64,000 nt of DNA from Toxonevra muliebris (Eukaryota; Arthropoda; Insecta; Diptera; Pallopteridae). Positions 23,461 to 36,462 of the stretch are shown here, one piece after another. Position numbers and translations under genes: made by a program. Every line of letters begins with the position of its first letter. Positions within the stretch are counted from its first letter, which is position 1. The stretch is taken from positions 101,307,340 to 101,371,339 of the forward strand of contig OY829326.1 in assembly GCA_963691655.1 (NCBI GenBank). Direction: 5' to 3'. The notes beneath the pieces were generated by a model, which saw only the letters and a program-made list of their open reading frames with translations, was not told where the DNA came from and searched no databases.

Positions 23461-25680
23461 ATTTATGTTTTAATTGCGAATGAAAAGCTTTACAAATTGT
23501 CAAATAACTGCTAGCAGCAATAAAACAAACGCTATATGAAAGAACAACAGTTGCTATGCAATGTTGCTGTTGTTGGTTAAGAAAAAAAAAAAAAAGAAAC
23601 CAAGTATAAACAATAAATTAATAAAATTTGCACTTTAACAAATGAATGTGCAATTAACAAATGAAATTTTAATTATTGACCTTATCTAAAAAGACGGCAG
23701 CAACAGCAACAACAACAACAACAACATGAGAAATAAAATAATAAATAAATTGTGCATTTATGTTAAAAGCATTTCATTTCATCCACTCAACAACTATCAA
23801 CCAACAGTTGCAACTACTCTCTGGTGCTGCCGCTGTCACCGATAATTTCCCCCATCACCACCACCCTCTGGTCATTGCTGCCTAATGACGACGGACGACG
23901 ACGACGACTGATTTATATGCCTTAAGCGGCTCATTGATTTTTTAATTGCTACAACTGAAATGCAGACTACAACAACAACAACAGCAGCAGTAAAATGTTA
24001 AAAGGATGCATTCATTGCTTGTGATTGCAAGCGGCACAGGTTGCTGTAGTGTTAAAAGCAATGATGCTGCATTTGTTGTTACTGCTGTTGGTTGTTGATT
24101 GACAACACAATTAAGAATGCAACTTTTACTACTTACATACAACATACTAGGTTTATTAATTTAATCTTTGTAGTTGTTTTCTTTTTTTTTTTTAGTTATT
24201 TTGCTTTTTTATATTTTTGTTGTCTCTAGATTTTTATAAAGGGTGATTTTAATAAATCTATAGTGACACTGATTAATTGCAACAGATTAATGCCACGTTA
24301 TTTTATTGTGCGTCATAAAAATCATTTTATTTTATTGTATTATTTTACTCTTTCTATATATGTAAGTAGTAGGTGTGTGTGTGTGTGTATGTATGTATTG
24401 AAACTACTTCCACATTTTTAGTTTGTTTTCGTTGTGTCAACATTAATTTGCGATACTATAAAAAATACAAATAAATGTTAATCTTCTTTCGTTTTTTTTT
24501 TGTTTTGGAGTGTTGATTTTATGATCGCTTAAAAAAAAAAAAACAATCGAAAACAAAAACATGACAAAAACATAAATGAAATGTCAACGATCTTTATACG
24601 CATTTTGGTTTCTTTTTTTTAATATTTTATTTCATTTTATATCATAAAAATCCATAAAAACGTTAAACTCATCTTTGTGATATGCGTTTTACGTATGTAA
24701 AATCGTTGACAGGAAAAAAAATTCTTTACGGTCATAAAATTAATTTCAAATAAAAACAAACACGCTCCACACACAACACAAAGAAACTCAAATTCATTTA
24801 GAAAAAAAATGCATTCATGGAACTTTGAGTGTTGCAGTAGAGGTGTGTATGTATAATGATTCGACAATTCTATACACATAGAAAGCCCGGAACTTGACAG
24901 AAATCAAATTTGATTTGTCACAGAATTTATAATTGGAAGCTTCAAAACAACATTTTTATCAATTTTAGACATACGTGATTTAATATATTTTTCGAAGGTT
25001 TAATAGTTTTTGGCTCTCCTCCTCTTTTACACATACGAACGGAAATTTCAAAATAAAAAAAAAAAAAAAATCTGAAATTGAACAGCACTTAAGTAAAATT
25101 GTAGGACCTCGCTTTTTTAGTACAAAATTAGTTTTTATCTGATTTTAGAAATCTCATAAAGTGAGGATACTTTGTCAGTCCAGAAAGTATAAATACCATC
25201 GGAATGATGCTCTTTGAAGAAAGAAATTCAAATTTTGCTCAAACATTCCTTTCTGATACAGTTTTTAGTTCACTGCAAGCCCTCTCGGTCTGAACCAAAG
25301 CTTCAAGGAATCATATGTGCAGAAACGATCCTTTCCAGACATTTGAGATTTACTTAACGAGAATTAACTTTCATCATGCAAAACTTATGGTATTTTGTTA
25401 TAATTTCAGAGCATCCAAATTACATTAGATTTATTAAAAAGCGAATTTCGGTTACCGAGTCCTCAATTGCGATCGTCCTTGAATTTTGTATACATTAAGA
25501 GTTGCCAAACCTTCTTAGGAGATTTTCCGTAATTTCTGGCGGTTCTTGGTAAGAATTTCTTAAGTATCGCACTTGGGTTCACGAAAAAAGTAGCAAAGAA
25601 AAACCAAAAAAATTAAGTAAACCGTGAATCCGAATAATGCAAAAGTTATACTTCACTTTATGTTCGTTCTTTTCAAAAAA
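23461..25680. other. Non-coding DNA with CAA/CAG/GAC triplet islands
   Basis: Triplet-rich islands lie at 23695-23725 (CAACAACAAC), 23888-23910 (ACGACGACGACG) and 23970-24100 (ACAACAACAGCAGCAG and complements). A (GT)n run lies at about 24374-24390. No recognisable protein or terminal repeat. Such islands are common in dipteran introns; function is unknown. Confidence 0.5.
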
Positions 25681-25683
25681 AAA

Positions 25684-26830
25684 ATTAATTATAATTTTTG
25701 GTTTTTCGGAAAGTTTAGAACTTTTTCAGGAATTACCTCCATCAAAGCCTTTGTGGTGTTTTTGGAAGCTGCAATCCACTTAATCTCAAATTATTTTACG
25801 TTCTTCGATATACCTTTTGTCTCCTTTAATTTCCGCTTAATTAGAGCCCAATAACGTTCTAGGGGCCTCAGCTCTAAGCAGTTTAACAGTAAAGCCTCTC
25901 TAGGTACAATTTTGTACCGAGCCATCGCTTTTTTCCATAGTGGCATGTTGCCAGATCAAACCAAAATATGTTGAATACTTTATACTGCATTACAAATGCT
26001 TTTAACCTCTTTTGGAAGCACTCAGCAATATAAATATCCGTGTTTATTGGTCCAAAAGTTACATTTGCATATGATTGGCCTGGGAGATAGTGCCTTCTGT
26101 GCTTCCTGTGGTTTGGAGGAAGAATGTGAAGCTCCGCTTTCTGCCAGATCAGAGTAAGCATATTTGGCACTGCTAAGATCTATTAATAAAACTGGTAGAT
26201 TTAAAGAATAGCAAAAAGGAACTCAGGATATAGTACAATGGACGTAAAACTTGTCTGAGTGCTGTATTCGTGAATACTTCTTTTGCTGTTCCAAAAAAAA
26301 AAAAAAAAAAAGCTGATCCGCTACATAAAAGTCGTTGCCTAGAAGCTGCGAAAAGTTCGTCATCCATTATGTAATACTGAAATTTTATTACAAAGTTTGC
26401 CTACAATTTTTTTGTTCTATTTTTCTTACGTCAATGTTTTTCGTAGTATACCAATCTAGGACTTACTGAACACGGTACGATTTAAGGCCAGCTTCCCTTT
26501 TCACTTTGCGGACACATGATTCAGAGCAACTGCATTTTGAAGCTACTTTTCTGCCCGAAGCATTTGGATTTTTATGAAAAATGTCCTTGACACGTTTAGT
26601 TCTGTGTAGGCCTCCCGATTCACATGTTAAGATTGTCATTAAAGTCTTTCAAAACCCGGCTAGCAGTTTGACGAAACTCTTTAACAATTTTCAAGTGATT
26701 CCATTTCGGTTTTTGTTTAAAAACGTTTACAATAATTTTTCGAACTACAGTTGACTACAGTGACTGCTTCCTCAGTTTTTGAGCCATCTAACGGCGTTGG
26801 GATTTAATTATAGATTTTTGCTTGCTAATA
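25684..26830 (-). pseudogene. Decayed DD37E Tc1-related transposase
   Basis: Read on the minus strand. Near 26690-26480 lie FRQTASRVLKDF and a helix-turn-helix block NPNASGRKVASKCSCSES and VRKVKREAGLKSYRVQ. At 26367 lies MDDELFAASRQRL, matching MDDESYVKFDLKQL of the better copy at 32319-33364. A poly-A run (26294-26313) disrupts the middle. At 26060-25930 lie NTDIYIAECFQKRLKAF and FWFDLATCHYGKK, holding the second Asp. Near 25860-25690 lie RPLERYWALIKRKLKETKG and a tail ending PEKVLNFPKNQKL. Several frameshifts and stops separate these blocks. It is the same family as the element at 32192-33447, but clearly older. Terminal repeats were not identified. Confidence 0.78.
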
Positions 26831-28510
26831 CACCGTTATTTAAAGCCCATTTTAAGTTTTGCTGTTGTATCTCGGCACGCTCCAAAAAAAAAAACCAGAA
26901 AGAGAAAATAACCATTTTTCTGCATTGCATCTTGGCAATGCCAAATCTCCAAGAGTAAAAATTTTCTATGAAAAGCTTTTCATTTTCGTTGTTCGGATTC
27001 TATATAAAACTGAAGGTCCCTTCCATTCGTATATAAATATAACTCACACAACATGAATGAATGCGAAAAGCTTGGCCTAGGCCCTCCATGGGCTGTTGGG
27101 CCATAATAGTAGATGTAAATTTGCTAGCATTTCACCTCTGCAGCTGCTTCGAGTTGACTTATGTTGTTTTTATTATTATTAAATTTTGCATTAAAGCCCT
27201 TTTCCACAGCCAAATTTTCTTTTTATGTTCATGCTCTTAAGGATCTTATAAAATTTGCTTTTGAAACAACTTCATTTCTAAAATATTGCACTGCAAAAAC
27301 TTTTCCTCTTTCTCTTTAATTGTTCTTATAAAATTGCACAACGCGTTCGTGGAGTACATGCTGTTTTAACGGCATTGTTAGGCAAACTGAACATACACTT
27401 CTTTTTTTTCGAAAAAATGCTAGCAAATCAATTTTAAGTATCCATAGCAACGATGAAAGTCAAAGCCTACTATTTCATGCTGATTAATTTAAAATTCTAG
27501 AAATTCAAAATAAATCTTACTTCGTGTCAGTAATAAAAATTAGGTAGAACAACAATGATTTTTATCAGTGTTTTTTAATTGTGTTCTTCAAATCAAACAT
27601 TTTTCTCTCAACGGATTTACGTTTATGTGAGCAATCCATTAGTAGAGTATAGTTTGATTTCTCATGTACGTTTTTGCCAAATGTTGATTCTATGAAACGG
27701 ATTAAGTGATATATTATCGTACGGTCTTTACATCTATTGAACTCAGAATGAGTTTAAAACGAAAGTGGCATTTTCTGATTTCATAATGACGTTTTCTGAT
27801 TTGAAAATAGCTCTTAATAATTTCAAACTTCTCTGGATGCGTAGGGCTCTGAATCTCAAACCTTTGAGGAGAATTGTTTGGAACTTAAAACCATTTTTCT
27901 TATCATCAAAAGTTGGATATCAACTATATAAAGTCGTTGCCTTTAACTCAAATTAGACCATCATGACTAATCTTTTTTTTTCTGTTTTTTTTTCCATATT
28001 TTTTAGTTTTTTATTTAAAAACAAACACTCTACTTTTGTATTAACAAATTGAGATTGCAACAATAACAAAATGAAATAAAAATCTTTCAACCTAAAAACG
28101 AAAATTGTAAAATTATGTCAAATGAGTATGAGTATGAAACAAGTTAATTAACGTCAAATAATTAACAATTGCAATATAGAAATGGCAGTAACAACAACAA
28201 TGAATGACAGACAACAACTACTCACTCTAGACAGTGAGAAGACAACTTAAAAATAACACAGACAAAAACAATCTACAAAAAAGGCAGCAAACAGTAGCAA
28301 CAAAATGTCAACATCGGAAATGAAAATCGTATAAAATAAATAAAAAAGTCCAGAGAGAGAGTAAAAAAAAAAAAAACAAAAACAAAAATGCATTTACTTA
28401 AAATCAAAAAATCAAGAAGAATTCACCGCAGGGTAGGAATAAGAATAATCAATAACATCCGGTGATGGAGAAACCACAAAATATACCTACACTAAATAAA
28501 GAAATGAAAA
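26831..28510. other. Non-coding DNA, no gene seen
   Basis: No recognisable coding region. Holds a weak run of TTTTCTGATTT words at 27740-27960 and CAA-rich sequence at 28185-28215. Confidence 0.45.
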
Positions 28511-28515
28511 AAAAA

Positions 28516-28605
28516 CTACAACAGTTTTTGAAGACAACCTAAGAAAACATAAGTAGCTACCTACAACAGTTTTTGAAGACAACCTAAGAAAACATAAGTA
28601 GCTAC
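28516..28605. repeat. Exact tandem duplication, 45-bp unit
   Basis: Two adjacent identical copies of 45 bases, beginning CTACAACAGTTTTTGAAGAC and ending TAAGTAGCTAC, are followed by the first bases of a third copy. No mismatch between the two copies, so the duplication is recent, or it is an assembly artefact. Confidence 0.9.
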
Positions 28606-28611
28606 CTACAA

Positions 28612-29645
28612 CAACAAATTAAATATCCGAAACTACATATGAAAAGTTTATAAAAAATGCAAAAATCAAAAACGGAAATGCAAAAGAAATTCAAAGGAAA
28701 TCAAAGTTAAATAAAAAACAAAAAGTGTAGTAAATTAATTTTTACTTTGTTGCACGCAATTTTTTCGTATTGTCTCTAGCGCAAACAGCAACAACAGAAA
28801 ATTATAGTAAAAAAAAAAAAAAATTGTAAATATGTATGAATGTAGGTATGATTCATAAAGTACATTTCTTATTGTTGGCTTTTTATTGTTGAACTTAATG
28901 TAACAACAACATCGTATAATAAAATTAAAAAGATCCAGGAAGTATTGCTGTTGTTGTTGTAGTTGTAGAATTTTTTTTGTGCCTTATAAAAAAACAGCAA
29001 TAAAATGCATGCACACATACAGAGTTAGAGAAAGAAATGCACACTTGATTAAAAAAAAAAAAAAATTTACAACAATAATAAAAAAAAGCTTAAAGATAAA
29101 ACATGGAAAAAAAGGTGGTACCGTATTTGGGTCGCAATTTTTATGACCTTTTAATGCGTGTGTGTGAGTGTGTTGCATTCATGTTGTAGCAACAATAAAA
29201 AACAATAGCAGCGAGAAAAAAAGTTCTTCTTGAAACGTAAACATGAACAAAATAACAACAGCAACAAACTTATTTGTTATTTTTATTACATACACAAAAA
29301 AAAAAAAAAAAACAATTTAATTAATTATGCATACAAATTTGTAGAGTAATTTAAATATTGGGATTTAATATCACTATCGTTTAGAAATGTAGTAATAACA
29401 CTGACCAACAAAACAAAATTAAAATTTGTTCCTTGTAACAGTGTAACCGTGGTGTAATACTGAACTAGGATGCTGTCCTGAACATTTTAGCTGAAGAAAG
29501 CTTTAGTCTAGCATGTCATTTTTTTTTCTACCTGCATTTCATGATTATAAAAACTATATCACTGAAATTAATAGATAAGTACACACATTTCATGAGCTAG
29601 AGATTTAATGTCTGAGACAAACTCGTCCCTAATGAACATATAAAA
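28612..29645. other. Non-coding DNA, no gene seen
   Basis: A+T-rich, with A-runs near 28810, 29050 and 29297 and AACAGCAAC-type sequence. No coding similarity. Confidence 0.5.
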
Positions 29646-29649
29646 ACTG

Positions 29650-31235
29650 TTTGTAATGTTATCAAACAACTTGTTGGACTTGTTTTAGATCCTAAACTTC
29701 AATGGAAAGCTTAAATAGTAGAGATAGTACGGAAAGCCTCTTGCGCTCTCTACTGCTGCAAGGGGGTATTAGGGACAAGATGGAGTCTTCAACCTCGAGT
29801 CTTTTTCTGGCTCTAAACAGCAGTGCTAGAGCCTAATCTTTATGGATCCGTCTTTCAGTGGCCAGCTACTGCAAAGGCGGTCAACTTTAAGCCACTGGAT
29901 AAAGTTAGAAAAACGGCAATCATATTAATTGCTAGGGCTTCCCGTACTATCTCTACGAAAGCTCTCTTCGCAATCCTTCATTTCTGGTTAAGCCACGAGC
30001 TGGACTAGGTCGAACCTGGGCCATGCCAAGATTCTAATCCACAATACGTCCGTATTAACTAATATAGGCTATATTTGCTGTGGTATCTTCTCTAGTAAGC
30101 TAGATCTCAGACTCTCTTTCCGACTTCCTGACTATTGCAGCGTCTTTCAGGCGGAAGTAATGGCTATCTATCAAGCGTCCAAGTGGCTTATTCGCAACGA
30201 TTCATTCGATAAGAATATCTGCCTACATCTAAACGGGCAGCCAAGCAGCAATCAAGTCCCTTGCCGGTGTTTTCACTACATCAAAGCTCATTCTCGACTG
30301 CCGATCATCACTCAACATTTTGTCGAGTCACTCGCAGGTCCACCTATATTGGGTGCCTGGACGTATGGATATTTCAGGTAACTGTAATGCCGACGAGTTA
30401 GCAAAACGAGAAATTCATGATTACTTAGGATATAAAATATTTTCACACATCTGTGTATCCTTGTTTATCCTTTATTAAAGTTTGAAAAATTACACTTCTG
30501 AAACTATAGACAAAAAAGGGTTAATATTTTTTCTTAAATTTTTAGATTTTTATATGCTTTTATCTTTTGCGAACATAGTTGTAAAGTTATATTTCCACTT
30601 AGAAATAAATTATTAACTTTTTTACCAAAATAATGCAACCAGTTTTGATAATCAATTTTTGCGCATAGATTTTTGATTTGACTTCAAAGATAAAAACCAT
30701 TTAAAAAAATAGCACAAGCAGAAATTTAAAATATTCGGCAATCCAAAACCATGAAAAATACTTAATAGAATCGAATATATATAATGCTAGTAGTAAAATT
30801 TGTATTACACCTGTTTTATGCCTGATTAAAGTGAATGATGCCATATGGCATCAAAATACCGAAAGAGTTAAGCAAAACTACCTTGAGGAAGCAAAAAGAT
30901 TCTGGGTAGCGGAGCATACCTGTGGTATTACCAGGCTAATATGGACCACTATGGGCAATAGACGAACTAGACAGCTACTCAACTTAAGCAGAAACTTCAT
31001 CAGCATTACGACCTCGGTGCTCACGTGACACTGCATTTCAATGACTTCTGTCGGGCCATTCAGTAACTTCTGTCGGGGCTGCGGCTCCGAGAAGAAGAAA
31101 CAGTCCTACATTATGTGCGAATGCCGATCTCTGGCCAACAAGATATTAAAACTCCTGGGCTCATCTTTCTTCACTAGTCTATCCAAACTATCATTCATAA
31201 ATATTAAGGACATAACCGGCTTTACATCATAGTTC
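29650..31235 (+). pseudogene. LINE remnant: end of reverse transcriptase, RNase H, Cys-rich domain
   Basis: From 29655 the plus strand gives LLGLVLDPKLQWKA, ASCALYCCKGVLGTRW, EPNLYGSVFQWPA and LDKVRKTAIILIARASRT, the thumb end of an RNase H-bearing LINE reverse transcriptase. From 30070 come FSSKLDLRLSFRLPD and CSVFQAEVMAI (RNase H Glu block), then near 30390 NADELAKRE (last RNase H Asp). About 400 bp of unrelated A+T-rich DNA follows. From 30831 the C-terminal part resumes: HTCGITRLIWTTMGNRRTRQ, then CRGCGSEKKKQSYIMCEC, then NIKDITGF. Frames shift and stop many times, and the second RNase H Asp block is altered (CLHLNGQ). It resembles the LINE at 9053-10038 in the C-terminal part and is an older copy of a related element. 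Confidence 0.8.
30425..30820. other. Unrelated A+T-rich segment interrupting the LINE remnant
   Basis: This segment sits between NADELAKRE and the LINE C-terminal region, where the related copy at 9054-9944 has continuous coding. It is A+T-rich, without reading frame or evident terminal repeats. It may be an insertion whose ends have decayed, or a rearranged junction. Confidence 0.45.
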
Positions 31236-31504
31236 CAATGGTACAGTTTCCCATGATCATTTCCAATCATTATACCTACGTATTTCGTCTGTCAAAGACG
31301 AAAGATAAGCTGAAATAAATTAAAAAATCAGCACCGTTTATATTCTACAATTAGAACTTTCTGAAGTTTACATTTACTTTCAAAAGTGAGTAACTCGAGT
31401 TGTCCTGAAGTGTTTGAAGATGAAACTTTTACATGATTTATATTACATAAAGACAGACCGAAAAAAATATTATAGCTATCAATATCCTGGTCATGTAATA
31501 TTAA

Positions 31505-32185
31505 AATATCTTAAGCAGAGCTGGATAAATTCAATTTCATTACAATTATATCCAAAAAATTACAACTTACAATTACTTCTAATGGAATTGTTTTTTTTTT
31601 TCTTTGTTTTGTCAATTCCATTCCTAGGAATTGTAACTAATTATTACCAATTACAATCCGTTATATTACAATATCTTATGGAATCAATATTTGTTTTTGT
31701 CAATTCTATTCCTGGAAATTGTAATTAATAATTACCGATTAAAATTCCTTATAATGGAATCAATTTTTTTTGTCAATTCCATTCCTGGGATTCGTAATTG
31801 GTAATTAACATTCCTAATTCCTCAGTAACGGAAATGGAAAATGAATTAGTGCCATTACTGAATTGTAATTTGTAATTAAAAATATTCAATTCCTCAAAGG
31901 AATTGTAAAACTAGTTAAATGCTGAGTGACATCCCTTATGTAATCAATTACTTTGATAAAATTAAATTCCCCAACAGTAATCAATTCCTTTTGATTTGAA
32001 TTCCAACAAGTGAAAACCTTTAATCAATTAGCAACTTTGATTAACTTAGATTACGAAAAGTTTGAAATATTTTTCATGCACTACTCTTTATAGGACCCTA
32101 AACACGATCAATGTAACTTCTTCGAATTTAACGCAAAATTAATTTAATTCCATAAAAGTAATTTAGTTCAGAAGAGAATTCACGC
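31505..32185. repeat. ATTACAA/TTGTAAT word array, left part, CAGAGCTG head
   Basis: It starts GCAGAGCTGGATAAATTCAA, nearly the same head as at 10503, and continues with AATTCCATTCCTAGGAATTG, TTGTAATTAATAATTACC and AATTCC words. A DD37E element follows at 32192 and the same word resumes at about 33530. Confidence 0.75.
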
Positions 32186-32191
32186 AATTCA

Positions 32192-33447
32192 CGCGGTTCA
32201 CGCAAAATTAGCACGCAGGAAAGTTGCTGTATCTTTTTAACCAGAACACTCAGAATAACAAATAATGCATTAAATGATAAGTTTAATATTGTGTTTTAAT
32301 ACTATAATATTAAAAGATTTAAATTTCTTTGTTGTGCAAAAAGTTCCGGGTATTCCTTTTAATGGACCCCATCAACCTTTGAACATCCGCTCTGTATACT
32401 TTTGCGGCTATTTGGTTCCATTTTAGTAACATTGAATTCACATTTTTGACAATACCTGCATTTTTCTTCAACTTATATTTTGTAATAGCCCAGTATTTTT
32501 CGATAGGTCGAAGCTGGGGGCAATTGGGTGGATTCATATATTTGGGCACTACATTTACTTTATTTCTCTGATACCAATCCATGGTTTTCTTAGAGTAGTG
32601 GCAACTGGCTAAATCAGGCCAAAACTTCACTGGCGAATGGTGGTGACGAACAAATGGCAATAGTCGTTTCGAAAGGCACTCTTTGATGTAAATATCAGAC
32701 GTCATAGAAGAGGATGTCACAAAAGCTCTGAATTTGAGACCACAGCTGCAAATAGCCTGCCCCACCATTGCTTTCTTTGCAAATTTATCCATTTTTATGT
32801 ACTTGAATTTTGAGGGTACATTTCCACGATTCGTTGTCATACAAAATTTTTGACCTGGAAGCTGTTTAAGATCAAATTTTACGTATGATTCGTCATCCAC
32901 AATAATGCATCCATTGCATTATAAAGAAGACGAGCACGTTTTTTGGCCAGCAAATTCTGTTTGTCTGTTCGATAGCACATTAGCCCAGCTTTTATGCGTA
33001 TTCGTCTAGCAGTACTTTTGCTGGTATTGAATTTTTTGGCACGATCGCTATCCGATAGTCCGGGATTGCTTTTGATGGACCTCAAGATCTTTGCCTTTAA
33101 TTTAAGGTTGGTGGTTCCCGTTTTGTTCACAACTTTTTTAGTTCTTTCAACACTAAGAGTTTCTTTATATCGTTTTATAACTCTACATACCGTTCTTTTG
33201 GAGATATTTAACACTTTCGCAATCTTTGAACCAGACCACGACGGATTTTCAATAAATTTGTTCACAATCAATTTTCTATTTGCAGCTTCCATTGTGCACA
33301 CAACCAACTTGCGATCAATTAATATGAAAAATTTATCAACTAACGGTAACGGTATTGTAAACAAATCCCAGTAAAAAATTTGTTGTTTTTATGACTAGGG
33401 GCGACGTGGTGACCACAACAAAGCGTGCCAATTTGGCGTGAACCGCG
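32192..33447 (-). mobile_element. DD37E Tc1-related element inserted in a word array
   Basis: Inverted repeats of 25 bp with two mismatches bound the element: 32192-32216 begins CGCGGTTCACGC, and 33423-33447 is its complement. Length is 1256 bp. A TA target duplication could not be fixed; the ends may extend a few bases further. The transposase lies on the minus strand and is only lightly damaged. The element splits the ATTACAA word array, which is present on both sides, so insertion came after the array formed. Confidence 0.8.
32319..33364 (-). pseudogene. DD37E transposase with one frame break
   Basis: Read on the minus strand. A start at MEAANRKLIVNKF (about 33292) is more likely than the longer opening at 33364. 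Two N-terminal helix-turn-helix units follow (NPSWSGSKIAKVLNIS and SNPGLSDSDRAKKFNTSKS). The first frame ends at 32879. The second, from about 32900, opens with MDDESYVKFDLKQLPGQ, so a short deletion and frameshift lie near 32900. Catalytic residues are all visible: Asp in MDDES, Asp in WPDLASCHYS and Glu in RPIEKYW. I count 37 residues between the last two, as in the DD37E group first described in mosquitoes. The C-terminal half has no internal stop down to 32319. One break in an otherwise good protein suggests a rather young insertion. Confidence 0.88.
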
Positions 33448-33479
33448 CTTTAACATTACCTTAGATTTCAAGCACTTTT

Positions 33480-33765
33480 TCAGTTTTGAATGAAATTGGA
33501 AATTTTGAGCTTAAAATTACAATTCAGCAATGGACTTGAACATTTTTCCATTACCATTACTGAGAAATTACCAATTTTAATTACCAATTACCAATTTTAA
33601 TTACTAATTACCAATTTTAATTACCAATTACCAATTACAATTTCCAAGAATAGAATCGATAAAAAAAAATTAATTCCATTACAACAAATTGAAAATGTTA
33701 ATTACTAATAGTAATTCCAAGGAATTCAATTACAATTCCTAAGGTAATCATCATTACAACCAACG
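33480..33765. repeat. ATTACAA/TTGTAAT word array, right part
   Basis: The array resumes after the DD37E element, with a local run of TTACCAATTTTAA and TTACCAATTACCAATT at 33565-33640 and then AATTCCATTAC and AAGGAATTCAATTAC words. Confidence 0.72.
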
Positions 33766-33769
33766 AATA

Positions 33770-36385
33770 ATTTAAATTAATTAAACTATCATATCTCCAT
33801 AATCATAAAAAATAAATTACAGGTTAAATATCAGATATGATAGTGTTAATCATTTCAATTACTGAATCTTATTTTTATGGTGGAAAACAAAATGAAAAAC
33901 ATAAAAAAAAAAAAAAAATTGCAAAAAACAAAGAAACAATTCACAGTAATTTACACGCATAGACAACAACAATATTGCTAAATATATGAAATATACATAT
34001 GTTGTTGATATGTAACTACAACATAAATGTTGCAATTTATTAGTGTTTGTTGTTGCTGTAATTGTTTTTAAATTGCACAATGCGCTTTGGCATTGAACCA
34101 TGAAATATTTCGTTTGCGCACAAACGCCAGTCGTCGCTAAATCATTACAAATTGTTAGATAATTTCATATTTATGAAATTTAGTTTTTTTGTTTTTTTAC
34201 TCAAGTTAGTAAAACTCTGCTGTCTCTAAACTGCTTCATGTCATCTTTTTTTTTACTATGGTTTTATTTTTCTTTTTTTTGGTTGTAAATTACCAAATTG
34301 TTTCTTGGTTTTCAAGTAAGTACAAACATTTGATGTGCAAAAAGCGTAAAAATACCAATTATTTTATTGTTAAACGCGTGTAGTTGGTATGTATTTATGT
34401 TTTTGCTACTTTGCAAATAATTTTGGCTAAGTTTTCTGTTTTTTTACATGTATCATACAATAATTGTTGTAATAGAGGTGATGGTGTAGCATTTTCATGG
34501 GATCTTCGGTGCGGGCAACTTCTCTTCTGCTGTTGTCACTGCTGCTTTTTCTTCAGAAAAAAAAGCAAAATTTGACATAATTTCATTTCATTTTTTTTTT
34601 TATGTGTGTTAATTTCAAGGCGTCATTTTTGCAGTCATATATTTTTATTGTATTTTATTTCGTTAAACTCTTCTTCTTTTCCCTTCTGCGGTTGTTTTCT
34701 TGTTAATAGCAATTTTGTTTAGGTGTTGTAATTTTTTATTTTTTTTTTTGTCAAAGAAATTTATGATAATTTAAAAATCATTGTAGGTACGCAATAATTT
34801 ACCTAACAAAAAAAGATTTTGCAAAAATACCGTTTGTGAAAACGTAAGCACAAAAATAAAATAGCAAAAAGAAAGAAAAAACACCAGCGAGATAACAAAG
34901 CAAAAAGTAAATCAGTTCATTCTTTGCACAAAAGATTTTTAAGCAAACTCATCGTCATCCTCATTCATCTTGAGGCTTCAACTTTAACATAATCGCAAGT
35001 GAAATTTTTTAAATAACTATAAAACCCAACCACAGATATTTGTTTTTTTTTTTATTTTTATTTTTTTTTTTGTTATTTTTGTGTGTGCAAATTTAATTTG
35101 TAAAACAAAAAGCAGGTAGTTTTTACACAATATAAAGACAGCAAAAAAACTTTGCAAAAATATTCACCAGCGTTGTACGCTGATGAGAATTAACGTCACA
35201 TTAATGTATATAATTATTTCATAAAAACAACACAAAATATGAATGAAAAAAAAAATAAAAAAAAATATTAACAACTTCTTTAAAAAATTATATAGGTACA
35301 TAAAAACTAACACAATTTTTTTTTTCTTTTTTGTATTTTCTTTTCCCCACTACTCGTTTTGCAAATTTTGCAACGCATATTGAAATAGTATTCAAAGTAC
35401 TCTATCTAAATTTTTTCCCCTGTAATTATTGCATTTTGTGAAAAGTAAGTGCATATTTCAAGCGTAACACTTATACACACACCCAAACACACACACACAC
35501 ACACACACACACAGAGACTGATGAATAGAAAGAAATGCGTCCGGCTTCTTGCATTCATTCATTGTTTGCAAGAAAGTATAAAGTAACTTGCAATTCAAAC
35601 AAAAAAAAAATTACTGTTACCAATTTCTACACACATTTCTTTTGCAATCTGCGAGTACTTAATTTACTAGCACATCATCATCATCAAACCGCCAACCGCA
35701 GTGCTGCATACCGCTATGATTTAGTGTAACAATGCACTTTTCATTTTCATTTACTTGATACACATATATGTATTTTTCTCTGCAAATATCTTACACTCTA
35801 CATTGTGTCGATAGAGTTGTACCCTTTTGGTAAAATTCAGGATTCTATAAACTTAAAAGCTTCTTAATCACAAAAATAATTTTGTTTTTAAATCTCTTCA
35901 AAATACAAATTCTTTCCATTTTCTGAATTTTCCAAAGAACCTGAATGTTAATTCAATCTTTGTCAAAGAAATAACTTTAATTTTTAATGTAGGAAAGGAA
36001 AACTTGCGGACTTATTATGGTAGGTCGTAAATAAAAAGTCATTGATAATATATTTTTCCGAGGAAATATGTATTTTTTACATCTAATACATTTTTTACAC
36101 ATGGGACATTCTCTGTCAATGGGAGACCCCCCTCCCCCCCTGTCCAAAATTGGTTAAGGTATTTTAGGGCATGTTTGGGCTCAAATGAAAGCTTATTATC
36201 TTTAGTTTCTAATACAACAAGGTCTTTTTTGATTTTGCATAATGGTAGACCAATATAGCGGCTGCAAGTATACCTCCTCACCTTAAAATAATAGTTTTAT
36301 CAAGCGTACGTTTACCCAAGTCATCATAAAAAAACAAATAATGCCTTTTTGCGTATATTTTTTTCGCTGAATATGAATGTAATAT
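33770..36385. other. Non-coding DNA, no gene seen
   Basis: A+T-rich DNA with A/T runs, a (CA)n tract at about 35487-35513 and ATC-rich sequence near 35675. A C-rich stretch with CCCCCCTCCCCCCC lies at 36127-36141. No coding similarity was recognised. Confidence 0.5.
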
Positions 36386-36462
36386 AATATTGGGAGTATG
36401 AATGTATAAACTCGTATTTTTTTCGTAATTTGGACATTTATTGTGAAAAAGTGACTATAAAT

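Noticed and set aside
32994..33374. Plus-strand frame of 126 codons
   Set aside because: It is the antisense shadow of the DD37E transposase N-terminal half.
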